Shown piece by piece: positions 17,064 to 24,963 of a stretch of 64,000 bases of DNA; position 1 is the first letter of the stretch, and the number at the start of each line of letters is the position of its first letter. A model generated the notes under the pieces. That model was not told where the DNA came from, made no database searches, and saw nothing but the letters and a program-made list of their open reading frames with translations. The stretch is taken from the NCBI RefSeq assembly GCF_050268245.1, contig NZ_JBNNGK010000017.1:1-64000 (forward strand), read 5' to 3'. The DNA is from JBNNGK01 sp050268245. Lineage in GTDB: Bacteria; Pseudomonadota; Gammaproteobacteria; Enterobacterales; Enterobacteriaceae. The position numbers and the translations under genes were made by a program.

Positions 17064-18189
17064 TAGCGGCTTTCCCTTCATCGGTTAATAGGAGTTCCCC
17101 GGCCACCACCGCAGCCAACGGCACCAAACCTTGTTCGCCCTGGGCAGATTGCCCCTCTGAATCGGCAAACACCTGCGGTGCCTGGCGAAGTTCAAAAATG
17201 GTCAGATCGGCATCAAAGCCCGGTTTCAACTGTCCTTTGGTCGCCAAATGTAGCGCGGAGGCCGCGTTGACCGTCACGCAGTCAATGACCTGCTGCAACG
17301 ACAACCCCAACGTGAAGAACTTAGACATGACCGTCGCTAGGCTATGTACCGGCCCGGACAGACGGTTGCGGCAATAGATATCGGAACTGATGGTATGCGG
17401 CAAAATACCTAGGGCAATCGCCTGTCGCGCCACCTCGAAACTGAAACTCGCCGTACCGTGCCCGACGTCGAGCAGTACCCCGCGTTTTAACGCTCGCTGT
17501 ATGGACTCACGCAACGTGCCTGCCGGGGTCAAAATACGGTTCGGCTTGCCGTTATAACAATGGGTGATAATATCGCCACGCGTCAGTAACTCGGCAATCT
17601 CATCCAAATCTGGTGGGTTATTACCAATGTGCACCATCAACGGCAATTGGGCATTTTCCTGCTGAATTTCTTTAGCGCGTACTAGCGGTGTAATGCCGTT
17701 TCGCCCGACCACGCTGCTACTCATGCGCGCCTTGATGCCGATGATAAACCCGCGATGCCGCTCAATGGCCTGATTCACGCACTGCTTATCAATATCCGCC
17801 ATGTCTGCCAGTTCGTTCTGGCGCAGCAAACCAATCCGCGAAATATTCAGGAAGGCAAATACGTTAGTTTTAGCGCTGCGCGTCAGCGTATAGAACTCAT
17901 CTACGTCATCGGTCCCCGTGCTGCCCGCATCCACGACTGAGGTCACGCCACAGGCCGTACCGACGCAATCCGGTTGGTCATGGTAAATAGGCGAAGAAGG
18001 GAAACAGTGTACGTGGGCATCGATCCAACCGGCACTCAAACGATAGTTAGCGGCCAAATCCAGGTGGCGTTTCGCCTGTACATCGGCGCCCAATTGCCCC
18101 ACCACGGCTATTTTGCCGTTCTGAACCGCAACATCAACGATTTGGTCATCAGCCAGCCTTGCACGCCGGATGATTAAGTCATAAATCAT
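17047..18189 (-). CDS. Amidohydrolase/deacetylase-family metallohydrolase
   Basis: A 380-residue member of the amidohydrolase superfamily (dihydroorotase/deacetylase type). Metal-binding features are visible: DAHVHC near residue 58, the likely carboxylated lysine in FIIGIKARMS, MVHIGNNP, ITHCYNG, and the late aspartate in ISSDIYC. Relatives are annotated as deacetylases linked to DgaE-type operons. It probably removes an N-acyl group before the ammonia lyase; that is inference. CAGGAGTAAACC precedes the ATG. Cytoplasmic, no signal peptide. Confidence 0.82.
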   Translation of the reverse strand: MIYDLIIRRARLADDQIVDVAVQNGKIAVVGQLGADVQAKRHLDLAANYRLSAGWIDAHVHCFPSSPIYHDQPDCVGTACGVTSVVDAGSTGTDDVDEFYTLTRSAKTNVFAFLNISRIGLLRQNELADMADIDKQCVNQAIERHRGFIIGIKARMSSSVVGRNGITPLVRAKEIQQENAQLPLMVHIGNNPPDLDEIAELLTRGDIITHCYNGKPNRILTPAGTLRESIQRALKRGVLLDVGHGTASFSFEVARQAIALGILPHTISSDIYCRNRLSGPVHSLATVMSKFFTLGLSLQQVIDCVTVNAASALHLATKGQLKPGFDADLTIFELRQAPQVFADSEGQSAQGEQGLVPLAAVVAGELLLTDEGKAANVFDL

Positions 18190-18284
18190 GGTTTACTCCT
18201 GATACCCTGCGTCTTTCGTGCCACGGCGCAGTAAGCCGCAGCGCGAAAGACATCGGGTACACTTTATTAATCGGCATACGGCGA

Positions 18285-18938
18285 CTAAATCGCGACGGGG
18301 AAAATCGCCCCCAGAATCATCGCGCCAAGGATCGCACCGCCGGTAATCGGTTTAGCCCAGATGTAAAACAGCAATGCACCGAGCAATGAACCAATACCAA
18401 TAGGTATCGACGCGGTCATGGCCGACAGAATGATCAACGGCCCAAGGAAACGCCCGGAAGAGTTACCCGCCCCCATCATCACATCGGCACCGTAGGTCGA
18501 ATTGCTCTGGTTAATCGTGAATTTACGCGCCAGAATGATCAGGTAGCCGATCGCCAGACCAATCACCAAGCCAGTCACCAACGAAGCGGCGAAATTGGCA
18601 ACCGGGAACACAATCCCCGCCCCGAGTAACAAGGCCGGAACGCCCAGCCCAACACCGGTTTGGATCGCGCCGCCAATATCCAAAATCCCAACCAGAGAAC
18701 CTTCGATGATTCGCGCAAACAAGAAACTGGCACCAAATGCTGCCACCGCGCCATATACGCCGGTATCCATCCCAGCACGCAGCATCGAGACAAATGCCAC
18801 CTCGTTAAACGCGCCGATGCCGTACAGATAGTACATATGGGTTCCGGCAAACACGCCGGCGGAGAGCAGGCCGACAAAAATCGGGAATGACCAATCGGCG
18901 TACCAAAAACCTTTCAGTTGAGTTTGTTCTTCCATCAT
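18285..18938 (-). CDS. DUF4310-family membrane protein of putative transporter
   Basis: A 217-residue integral membrane protein with about six hydrophobic segments (for example FPIFVGLLSAGVFAGTHMYY, ALLLGAGIVFPVANFAASL and the C-terminal ILGAMILGAIFPVAI) and a high glycine content. I assign it to the DUF4310 type by its gene context and sequence character. It lies immediately after the DUF4311-type gene and before the amidohydrolase, so it is a likely half of an uncharacterised transporter. ATG at 18938 has AAGG seven bases upstream. Confidence 0.7.
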   Translation of the reverse strand: MMEEQTQLKGFWYADWSFPIFVGLLSAGVFAGTHMYYLYGIGAFNEVAFVSMLRAGMDTGVYGAVAAFGASFLFARIIEGSLVGILDIGGAIQTGVGLGVPALLLGAGIVFPVANFAASLVTGLVIGLAIGYLIILARKFTINQSNSTYGADVMMGAGNSSGRFLGPLIILSAMTASIPIGIGSLLGALLFYIWAKPITGGAILGAMILGAIFPVAI

Positions 18939-18947
18939 CAAGCCGCC

Positions 18948-19724
18948 TTATTTACCACCCAGGGTGTTGTGAATGGCATCCAACCAGCCAGGAACACCTA
19001 GGCGGAAGGACTCCAGAAGTTGCATATCAAAGCCGCGGAAGAAACCACTCAACACGAACAGCAATACGATCACTGACATCATGATTTTGGTGACTTTATT
19101 CCAACCGCTTTCTTCTACGCCCTTGCCAATCAAAATCCCCAGTACCAACCCCGGCACGGCGTTACCCATGATCAACTGCGCCAGACCGCCGAAAATCGTG
19201 CCCCAAAAACCGGAACGTTTACCGGCATCAATCGCTGCCAACCAGAAAATTACCGGCATCACGATGTTCACCAACAGGTTAGCGGCAGGCACCAACACCT
19301 TGATGGCCGTGACCTGCAACGCAGCCGGCACCGCCGAGGCGGTAGAGTTAAGGAAAGCCACCACCACCATGCCGATGATGCCGCAGGCGATAGCCATTTT
19401 TTTCGGATCGTGCAGCGTTTGTGCCACGTTACGATTTTTGATCATCAACGCAGCCGCGCCCCAGTTAGGGATGATGCGGTGATCAACATCTTGCGTGAAG
19501 GCCCCCGCCGCCACTGATGATGCCCAAGCGTTAAAGAAGAAACCCAGACCAAAGGAGAAGTGTGAAGCCGGATCGCCTTCGCAAGAATTCAACTCGCCAA
19601 GGGTGCGAAAAGCACCCATACCCTGTGTCGTCGGAGCATGGAACATACGAGCAGCACCGGCACCCACGCCAACGCCCACCAGCCCGCCGATAATAATCGA
19701 CTTAAATAAAATTATGAGGAACAT
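18948..19724 (-). CDS. DUF4311-family membrane protein of putative transporter
   Basis: A 258-residue membrane protein with about seven hydrophobic segments starting MFLIILFKSIIIGGLVGVG. It contains small-residue-rich turns and an internal soluble-looking portion near residues 35-55 (MGAFRTLGELNSCEGDPASH). Assigned to the DUF4311 type, partner of the DUF4310 protein. The start ATG at 19724 has AAGGG eight bases upstream; an upstream in-frame start would overlap the DUF4312-type gene. Stop to next start gap is about 10 nt. Confidence 0.7.
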   Translation of the reverse strand: MFLIILFKSIIIGGLVGVGVGAGAARMFHAPTTQGMGAFRTLGELNSCEGDPASHFSFGLGFFFNAWASSVAAGAFTQDVDHRIIPNWGAAALMIKNRNVAQTLHDPKKMAIACGIIGMVVVAFLNSTASAVPAALQVTAIKVLVPAANLLVNIVMPVIFWLAAIDAGKRSGFWGTIFGGLAQLIMGNAVPGLVLGILIGKGVEESGWNKVTKIMMSVIVLLFVLSGFFRGFDMQLLESFRLGVPGWLDAIHNTLGGK

Positions 19725-19737
19725 GAGTCTGCCCTTA

Positions 19738-20034
19738 TTATTTCGAGGTGAAAACAACCTGTTCTGTGTTGATGATGATCACATTTACGGTCACTTCCAG
19801 AGAAACGGCATAACTTTTTCTTTCACGCGGCAAAAAAAAGAAAAGAAACCTTTCGCGGGTTATTTTCTCCTCCGCTTTTAATACGCTGATGTCCTGCGGT
19901 TCGATACGCAGCAGAATATTATTGGTAGATTTTAATACCGCGCCCTGAACGTTTGCCAAAGCGGAAGCAAAGGCTTTCGCTTTGCTGTCGCCTTTACCCG
20001 CAACGGTTACTGAGGTGGTATAACTTTCTTTCAT
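19738..20034 (-). CDS. DUF4312-family small protein
   Basis: A 98-residue soluble protein with no signal peptide or membrane segment. It is conserved next to the DUF4310/DUF4311 pair in such clusters. The N-terminal half (TVAGKGDSKAKAFASALANVQ) looks like an alpha/beta segment; the C-terminal half ends in a hydrophobic strand (VTVNVIIINTEQVVFTSK). Its ATG shares one base with the upstream SFCGS stop (TAATG). Function unknown. Confidence 0.65.
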   Translation of the reverse strand: MKESYTTSVTVAGKGDSKAKAFASALANVQGAVLKSTNNILLRIEPQDISVLKAEEKITRERFLFFFLPRERKSYAVSLEVTVNVIIINTEQVVFTSK

Positions 20035-20399
20035 TATGCTACGCCATATTTTTTAACGTAGGCTTCCACCAATTTTTGCCCCAGTTCTTCTTTATCCATA
20101 AAACCAAAGCCCAGCACGTTACAGCCTTCGTTAATTGCAGTGACACCTTCATCAATGGAACGCATGCCGTATTTTGCTTTATAACCATATTTGGTTTGTG
20201 CCGTAATGGCACCGGCACCGCCGCTACCGCAGAAAGAAATACCCAACTGCGCATTTTCAGCTTTCATCACGTCGCCGAGTTTCATATCCGCCGCTACGCC
20301 GGGAATGACTACGGCTTTTCCACCTGCACTTTCAACACCTTGCCCTACTTTCTGACCTTTACCCAAACGATCGCCGATCACAACGGTAATTTGACCCAT
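20034..20399 (-). CDS. SFCGS-family glycine-rich protein
   Basis: A 121-residue soluble protein, glycine-rich in the middle, carrying the family signature ISFCGSGGAGAITAQ around residues 68-82. The single exposed cysteine in a glycine-rich loop, together with an N-terminal strand MGQITVVIGDRLGKGQKVG, recalls a nucleotide- or phosphate-handling Rossmann-like fold and loosely a PTS EIIB, but no family relation can be shown here. It precedes the DUF4312-DUF4311-DUF4310 genes and is likely a cytoplasmic part of the same transporter. GGAG lies upstream of the ATG. Confidence 0.7.
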   Translation of the reverse strand: MGQITVVIGDRLGKGQKVGQGVESAGGKAVVIPGVAADMKLGDVMKAENAQLGISFCGSGGAGAITAQTKYGYKAKYGMRSIDEGVTAINEGCNVLGFGFMDKEELGQKLVEAYVKKYGVA

Positions 20400-20431
20400 G
20401 ATGTATTCTCCTGATTTAATTTGATGGATGT

Positions 20432-20776
20432 TTATTGGTTATTATCTTTTGCCACTTCAAAATGCACAGACAACAAATAGGCCTCTTCGATCGGCAGCGT
20501 GTTAAATTGATTGACCACTCGCTGCGCCATTTTCATTGAGTCTTCTGATATTTCGTCAAACAATGATTTATCCACCTCTGGTAAAGGTTCACCAGTAATG
20601 GAGCGCAACACCATGGCCAAAATATGTGACTCCAGCATTTGTTGTTGCACGGCATTAGTATAAATATTCTCTTCATTTAACATAGTGGTAATATCAGACA
20701 ATACCTGTGCCGTTATTTCTGCCGCTTGATCAATATCAGCCTGTTCTGTTTTTACCGACGTTGCCCCTTCATTCAC
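20432..20776 (-). CDS. Small PRD-domain protein, first gene of the accessory cluster
   Basis: A 114-residue protein that is essentially a single PTS regulation domain, with VVNQFNTLPIEEAYLLSVHFE containing the conserved histidine near the C-terminus. Stand-alone PRD proteins of this size (YhfY-like) occur in sugar-use operons of enterics; their function is unproven. It uses a GTG start at 20776 with GGAG nine bases upstream. It is the first gene of the minus-strand cluster, 32 nt before the SFCGS gene. Confidence 0.75.
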   Translation of the reverse strand: MNEGATSVKTEQADIDQAAEITAQVLSDITTMLNEENIYTNAVQQQMLESHILAMVLRSITGEPLPEVDKSLFDEISEDSMKMAQRVVNQFNTLPIEEAYLLSVHFEVAKDNNQ

Positions 20777-21160
20777 TTTCCGTTACTCCTGAATAACCTT
20801 TTTTATCTGATGGCTTTACCCTAACCCCACTCTCAGGATGTGTGTAGCGTATTTTTTTCCAGTTCAAAGTGGAAATCGGGTGATTGTCAGAGATCCAATT
20901 CGCAAAATAGATTCCTGGCAAAAAAATGAATCAACATACAAACAGATAACACGGCGAACATTTTTCGAAGGCACTGCCGCCAGCAAGAAGTTCGTGATCG
21001 AGATCTCTTTCTTTTCCGTCGCGAACCGCCTACTATCTGAAGGACAAACTGACATTTCCAACACCCCCGCTCCCAACGGCGCGGGGGTGTTGCTTTGTAT
21101 TGTGTTCTGAATTTGCTTGGGCGTATGAACTATCGCCCTGTGAGGTTACTGGAGAGTGGA
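20777..21160. promoter_or_regulatory. Divergent region between the accessory cluster and rnk
   Basis: About 384 bp. It must hold the cluster promoter (leftward) and that of rnk (rightward). A possible plus-strand promoter is TTGTCA at 20884-20889 with TAGATT at 20908-20913, and a strong hairpin follows at 21059-21092. A 90-codon frame here has no support as a gene. No clear sigma-54 or CRP site was found. Confidence 0.45.
21059..21102 (+). terminator. Terminator-like hairpin upstream of rnk
   Basis: A 12-bp perfect stem (21059-21070 with 21081-21092, ten-base loop) followed by CTTTGTATTGTGTTC. It lies 60-100 nt before the rnk ATG and no gene precedes it on this strand, so it may end a small RNA or attenuate rnk. 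The U-tract is poor. Confidence 0.55.
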
Positions 21161-21568
21161 ATGACCAAACCAACCATTACTATTAATGAGCTGGATGCGG
21201 AACGCCTGGATGCGTTATTGGAAAAGCCAGCCTATGCCAATAGCGACGTCGCCGCTACGCTGAACGCCGAGCTGGATCGCGCTGAAATCCTACCGCCGGC
21301 CCAGATCCCCGCGCATGTTGTCACCATGAACAGCCGCGTACGTTTCCGTGATCTGCATACCAACGAAGAACATGTGCGCACGTTGGTGTATCCGGGTGCA
21401 CATCAGGATGGCAACGAACAGCTTTCGGTTATGGCACCGTTAGGTGCCGCTTTGCTCGGCATGCACGTCGGCAATAAGATTGACTGGACATTGCCGAACG
21501 GCGAAGAAGCACAGATCGAAGTGCTGGAATTGCTGTATCAGCCGGAAGCGGCAGGAGAGCATCACTAA
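21161..21568 (+). CDS. rnk: Rnk, regulator of nucleoside diphosphate kinase
   Basis: A 135-residue GreA/GreB-related protein that binds RNA polymerase in the family and affects nucleoside-diphosphate kinase levels. The N-terminal portion is helical and short (MTKPTITINELDAERLD...), and the C-terminal FKBP-like domain includes LSVMAPLGAALLGMHVG and the ending EVLELLYQPEAAG. GGAGAGTGGA sits before the ATG; upstream in-frame starts lie in the leader. It is normally found near rna in E. coli; here it borders pmbA. Confidence 0.9.
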   Translation: MTKPTITINELDAERLDALLEKPAYANSDVAATLNAELDRAEILPPAQIPAHVVTMNSRVRFRDLHTNEEHVRTLVYPGAHQDGNEQLSVMAPLGAALLGMHVGNKIDWTLPNGEEAQIEVLELLYQPEAAGEHH

Positions 21569-21580
21569 TCCGTGCTACGA

Positions 21581-21602
21581 AGGGCGGCAACAACGCCGCC
21601 CT
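21581..21602. terminator. Hairpin after rnk
   Basis: AGGGCGGC and GCCGCCCT form an 8-bp perfect stem with loop AACAAC, 12 nt after the rnk stop. It lacks a U-run, so it may act as an RNA-protecting or weak terminator hairpin. Confidence 0.45.
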
Positions 21603-21836
21603 GTATGTCACAGTACCGTAACAGTGATTGTGCCGCACGGCACCTCAACAACCCCGATCGATAACTCGCGATAATCTGTAACGCCGTGTCCATCTCTTAT
21701 CTGGAGCAGACCTTCCGGCATACCTGTTCGCCATGATCTTGCAAACGACAATGCTGTCTCTAGACTAGAGACAAGATTAAAACGGGGAAGCGAGGGTGGA
21801 AAAGCGCTGGCCGACGAACGCCGGCCAACATGGCGA

Positions 21837-23177
21837 TTACTCGCCGGCGATTTTCATTTCTGGCAGCAGCACTGAACCGCACTGGATATTACTGCGCGTT
21901 TCAATATCACTGCCGATGCTCACGATATTGCGCAGCATATCTTTTAGATTTCCCGCAATGGTTATCTCACTGACCGGGTATTGGATTTCGCCATTTTCTA
22001 CCCAGAACCCAGCTGCACCGCGTGAGTAGTCACCGGTAACGCCGCTGACACCCTGCCCCATCAGCTCGGTTACCACCAATCCCGTGCCCAATTGTTTCAA
22101 CATACCCGCAAAATCATTACCCTGACCGGCAATACGCCAGTTATGGATACCACCGGCATGGCCGGTGCTATGCATGCCCAGCTTACGTGCCGCGTAGCTG
22201 GTCAACAGCCAAGTCTGCAAGACGCCATCTTTGACAATGTCACGGCGTTGGGTGCGTACCCCTTCGCTATCGAACGGCGTCGACGCTAATCCTTTTAACA
22301 GGTGCGGATGCTCTTCAATGGTCAGCCATTCCGGCAGGATCTGTTTACCCAGCGAATCCAGCAAGAAAGTCGACTTACGGTACACGCTGCTGCCGCTGAT
22401 CGCCCCAACCAGATGGCCAAATAAGCCAGTCGCCACTTCAGAGGCAAACAGTACCGGTGCTTTCATCGTCGATAGTTTGCGGGGAGCCAAACGCGAGAGC
22501 GTTCGACGAGCACACTCTTCGCCGACCCACTCAGGGCTTGCTAAATCGCTCATCGCACGGCCAATGGTGTAGGCATAATCGCGTTCCATGTCGCCTTGAT
22601 GTTCCGCGATCACACAGCTTGAAAGCGAATGACGGCTGGAACAATAACTTTGTAGCATGCCATGACTATTACCAAACACTTTAATGCCATAATGGCTGTT
22701 AAAGCTGCCACCTTCGGTGTTGGTAATGCGTTTATCTGCTGCCAAAGAAGCCTGTTCAGCACGGGCGGCCAGCTCAATGCCGCGTTCGGCATCCAATTCG
22801 GCCGGATGGAACAGATCAAGATCCGGCGCGTCAAACGCCAACAGATCTTTTTCAGCCGGACCAGCGTACGGATCCGGCGAAGTATAACGTGCAATATCAA
22901 GCGCGGCTCTGACGGTACGCGCAATGGCATCAGGGCTCAGATCGGTCGATGACGCACTGCCTTTGCGTTGCTGATAATAAACGGTGATACCCAAAGCGCC
23001 ATCGCTGTTGAACTCAACGTTTTCTACCTCGCCAAAGCGGGTGCTCACACTGATACCGGTGGTTTTGGTGACGGCAACTTCTGCCGCGTCGGAATCGGCA
23101 CCTGCCAGTTCCAGAGCCTGCGAAACGGCTCGTTCTAGCGTCTTGCGCTGTTCTGCCACTGTCGTTTCTACTTTCAT
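21837..23177 (-). CDS. pmbA: PmbA/TldE, metalloprotease partner subunit
   Basis: Non-catalytic partner of the TldD/TldE heterodimeric protease, which matures microcin B17 and degrades the CcdA antitoxin in the family. The 446 residues contain the TldD/PmbA N-terminal domain with GSFNSHYGIKVFGNS, and the C-terminal domain with STGHAGGIHNWRIAG. The HExxxH zinc motif of TldD is absent, as usual for this subunit. ATG at 23177 is preferred over the TTG one codon before it. Its partner tldD lies about 8 kb away at 30592-32037. Confidence 0.95.
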   Translation of the reverse strand: MKVETTVAEQRKTLERAVSQALELAGADSDAAEVAVTKTTGISVSTRFGEVENVEFNSDGALGITVYYQQRKGSASSTDLSPDAIARTVRAALDIARYTSPDPYAGPAEKDLLAFDAPDLDLFHPAELDAERGIELAARAEQASLAADKRITNTEGGSFNSHYGIKVFGNSHGMLQSYCSSRHSLSSCVIAEHQGDMERDYAYTIGRAMSDLASPEWVGEECARRTLSRLAPRKLSTMKAPVLFASEVATGLFGHLVGAISGSSVYRKSTFLLDSLGKQILPEWLTIEEHPHLLKGLASTPFDSEGVRTQRRDIVKDGVLQTWLLTSYAARKLGMHSTGHAGGIHNWRIAGQGNDFAGMLKQLGTGLVVTELMGQGVSGVTGDYSRGAAGFWVENGEIQYPVSEITIAGNLKDMLRNIVSIGSDIETRSNIQCGSVLLPEMKIAGE

Positions 23178-23345
23178 CAATCTGCCATAATTAGAATCGT
23201 TGAGAAAAGTGCCGTGCCGGCATGATGGAACGAGCGGGCACGCAAAATCAGATGAATAATGCCTTTGAGTCTAACAGGAACTGCGTGGAATTTCGCATAA
23301 AGGCAGCAACCTGTTAGGATTAGCCTCTTTTTAACGGAGCCTACC

Positions 23346-23894
23346 ATGAACAAACAGCCTGAAGACTGGCTCGACGAAGTCCCGGAGAACAACAACGAGG
23401 ACGATGACGAGATTATCTGGGTGAGTAAAAGTGAAATCAAACGTGATGCAGAAGCGCTGAAAGACCTAGGAACCGAATTGGTTGAACTGGGGAAAAACGC
23501 GCTGGAACGTATCCCGCTTGATGAAGATCTGCGCACGGCCATTGAACTGGCGCAAAAGATCAAAAAAGAAGGCCGCCGCCGCCAGATCCAATTGATTGGC
23601 AAAATGTTGCGCGCCCGCGATGTCGAACCGATTCAAACCGCGCTCGACAAGCTGAAAAACCGCCATAACCAACAGGTTTCGCTGTTTCATAAGCTGGAAA
23701 CACTGCGTGACCGCCTGGTGGAAGAAGGGGATGATGCGATCCCATCGGTGCTGGATCTCTACCCAGAAGCCGATCGCCAACAGCTGCGCTCACTGGTACG
23801 TAACGCCCAGAAAGAAAAGGCAGCCAACAAGCCGCCTAAAGCTTATCGCCAGATCTTCCAATATCTGCGTGAACTGGCCGAGACGGCAGAATGA
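23346..23894 (+). CDS. darP: DarP (YjgA), 50S ribosome maturation protein
   Basis: Dual-action ribosomal maturation factor (DUF615 family) that helps late 50S assembly at the peptidyl-transferase region. The 182 residues are highly charged and largely helical, beginning with an acidic segment (LDEVPENNNEDDDEIIWVSKSE) and continuing with the KKEGRRRQIQLIGKMLR core. It has ACGGAGCC before the ATG and is divergent from pmbA, the standard enteric pairing. Confidence 0.94.
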   Translation: MNKQPEDWLDEVPENNNEDDDEIIWVSKSEIKRDAEALKDLGTELVELGKNALERIPLDEDLRTAIELAQKIKKEGRRRQIQLIGKMLRARDVEPIQTALDKLKNRHNQQVSLFHKLETLRDRLVEEGDDAIPSVLDLYPEADRQQLRSLVRNAQKEKAANKPPKAYRQIFQYLRELAETAE

Positions 23895-23919
23895 AAGGCC
23901 GCAGCGCCGCCCGCATGAT

Positions 23920-23943
23920 GGGATGAACCTCAGCGTTCATCCC
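23920..23943. terminator. Hairpin between convergent darP and the barstar gene
   Basis: GGGATGAAC and GTTCATCCC form a 9-bp perfect stem with loop CTCAGC, overlapping the barstar stop codon. No U-tract is seen on either strand; it may serve both convergent transcripts. Confidence 0.5.
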
Positions 23944-24236
23944 TAATGATGCGCCGGTGCGCTGCTGCCCTCACGAATATTAAAATGCAGGCGGCCTTCC
24001 AGCTCTTCTTCTGCTTCTTCAAACAGCAAAATGATCGCGCCAAAGCGACGCTTACGACGGTTATCGAGGTTGATAAATTCAATCTCGACCGGTAATCCGA
24101 TATCCCCCGTCACCACGTCCCAGAGCGCATCCAGATTAGCCCCAAACTCGTTGCCCAGTGAGAACTTAGCGGCAAAATCACGGTAGAAAGCCGGTAGATC
24201 GAGTATCTGGCTAAAATCAAACTCTACTTTTTCCAT
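23943..24236 (-). CDS. Barstar-family ribonuclease inhibitor
   Basis: A 97-residue barstar-domain protein: LPAFYRDFAAKF, NLDALWDVVTGDIGLPVEIEF and FGAIILLFEEAEEEL correspond to the inhibitor fold. Barstar-type proteins bind and block barnase-type ribonucleases. It lies immediately after the barnase-like gene in the same direction. The ATG at 24236 has GGAG about eight bases upstream; an in-frame GTG three codons earlier overlaps the barnase stop. The histidine-containing C-terminus is APAHH. Confidence 0.88.
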   Translation of the reverse strand: MEKVEFDFSQILDLPAFYRDFAAKFSLGNEFGANLDALWDVVTGDIGLPVEIEFINLDNRRKRRFGAIILLFEEAEEELEGRLHFNIREGSSAPAHH

Positions 24237-24241
24237 CACGC

Positions 24242-24694
24242 TCACTCCACCCGAATGAAGGTTTTATAATGGTCACGCGTAACAAAAATCAGACCATCAT
24301 TGGAATACAGCAGGCGATCGGCACCGCGCCGGCCACATTGATAATTGATATCTGCCTCGTGCCAGACACGCTTATGCGTCGCGGGCAGGCGCCCCTCACG
24401 GTTTGAGAAACGATCGCCACCAATCGCTTTGCCCGGCAAGACGGAACATAAATTGCCGTTACGCGCATCCCATCCCTGATTTCGCGCCTGTTTTTTGCTG
24501 ATGTAGTAGTTCGGTAAACGCTGATGCTGCTTGAGATAGCTCACGACCCGCTTTTGCTGCGTCAGTTGATCAATACTGTCCGTTACCGCCACCGCCGGCA
24601 CATCCGCAATCACCCGATCGCCATTACCTCGCAACGCAGTAAAACCGGCAATGATTACGGCGATCAACACCGCGACAAGAATTCGCTTATTCAT
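24242..24694 (-). CDS. Barnase-type ribonuclease with N-terminal membrane/signal segment
   Basis: A 150-residue microbial ribonuclease (barnase/RNase N1-T1 type). By alignment with barnase from memory, the catalytic glutamate is E113 (WHEADINY), arginines R123 and R127 (RGADRLLY) and histidine H142 (RDHYKTF), all present. GWDARNGNL and IGGDRFSNREG match conserved barnase segments. Residues 6-20 are strongly hydrophobic, giving a signal peptide or anchor; the domain therefore probably acts outside the cytoplasm, and barstar protects the producer. ATG at 24694 has AGGG six bases upstream. Confidence 0.88.
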   Translation of the reverse strand: MNKRILVAVLIAVIIAGFTALRGNGDRVIADVPAVAVTDSIDQLTQQKRVVSYLKQHQRLPNYYISKKQARNQGWDARNGNLCSVLPGKAIGGDRFSNREGRLPATHKRVWHEADINYQCGRRGADRLLYSNDGLIFVTRDHYKTFIRVE

Positions 24695-24963
24695 TACTTT
24701 CCCTGACATGGGTGACACGGTATGCCACTCGCTGGTTAGTTATATATCTGAATATTATGAACTCAATATGACCAATGTGTAACGTTTTCACTTCCCGTGA
24801 CCTGTACACGGCTGTCATACTCTCAAACAGTGCCAACACGACGGACACTGCACGTTCATCAGTGCTAATGATGCCACTTTCAGGCGCTGCTGACACGCAA
24901 GCCCTACAGATATTCAGTATAGTGCCGCGCACAGCACTCTGCGGCAGCATCCGTGCACGAATA

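Noticed and set aside
20838..21110. 90-codon plus-strand frame before rnk
   Set aside because: It runs through the strong 21059-21092 hairpin and has no recognisable domain; a non-coding reading is more likely.
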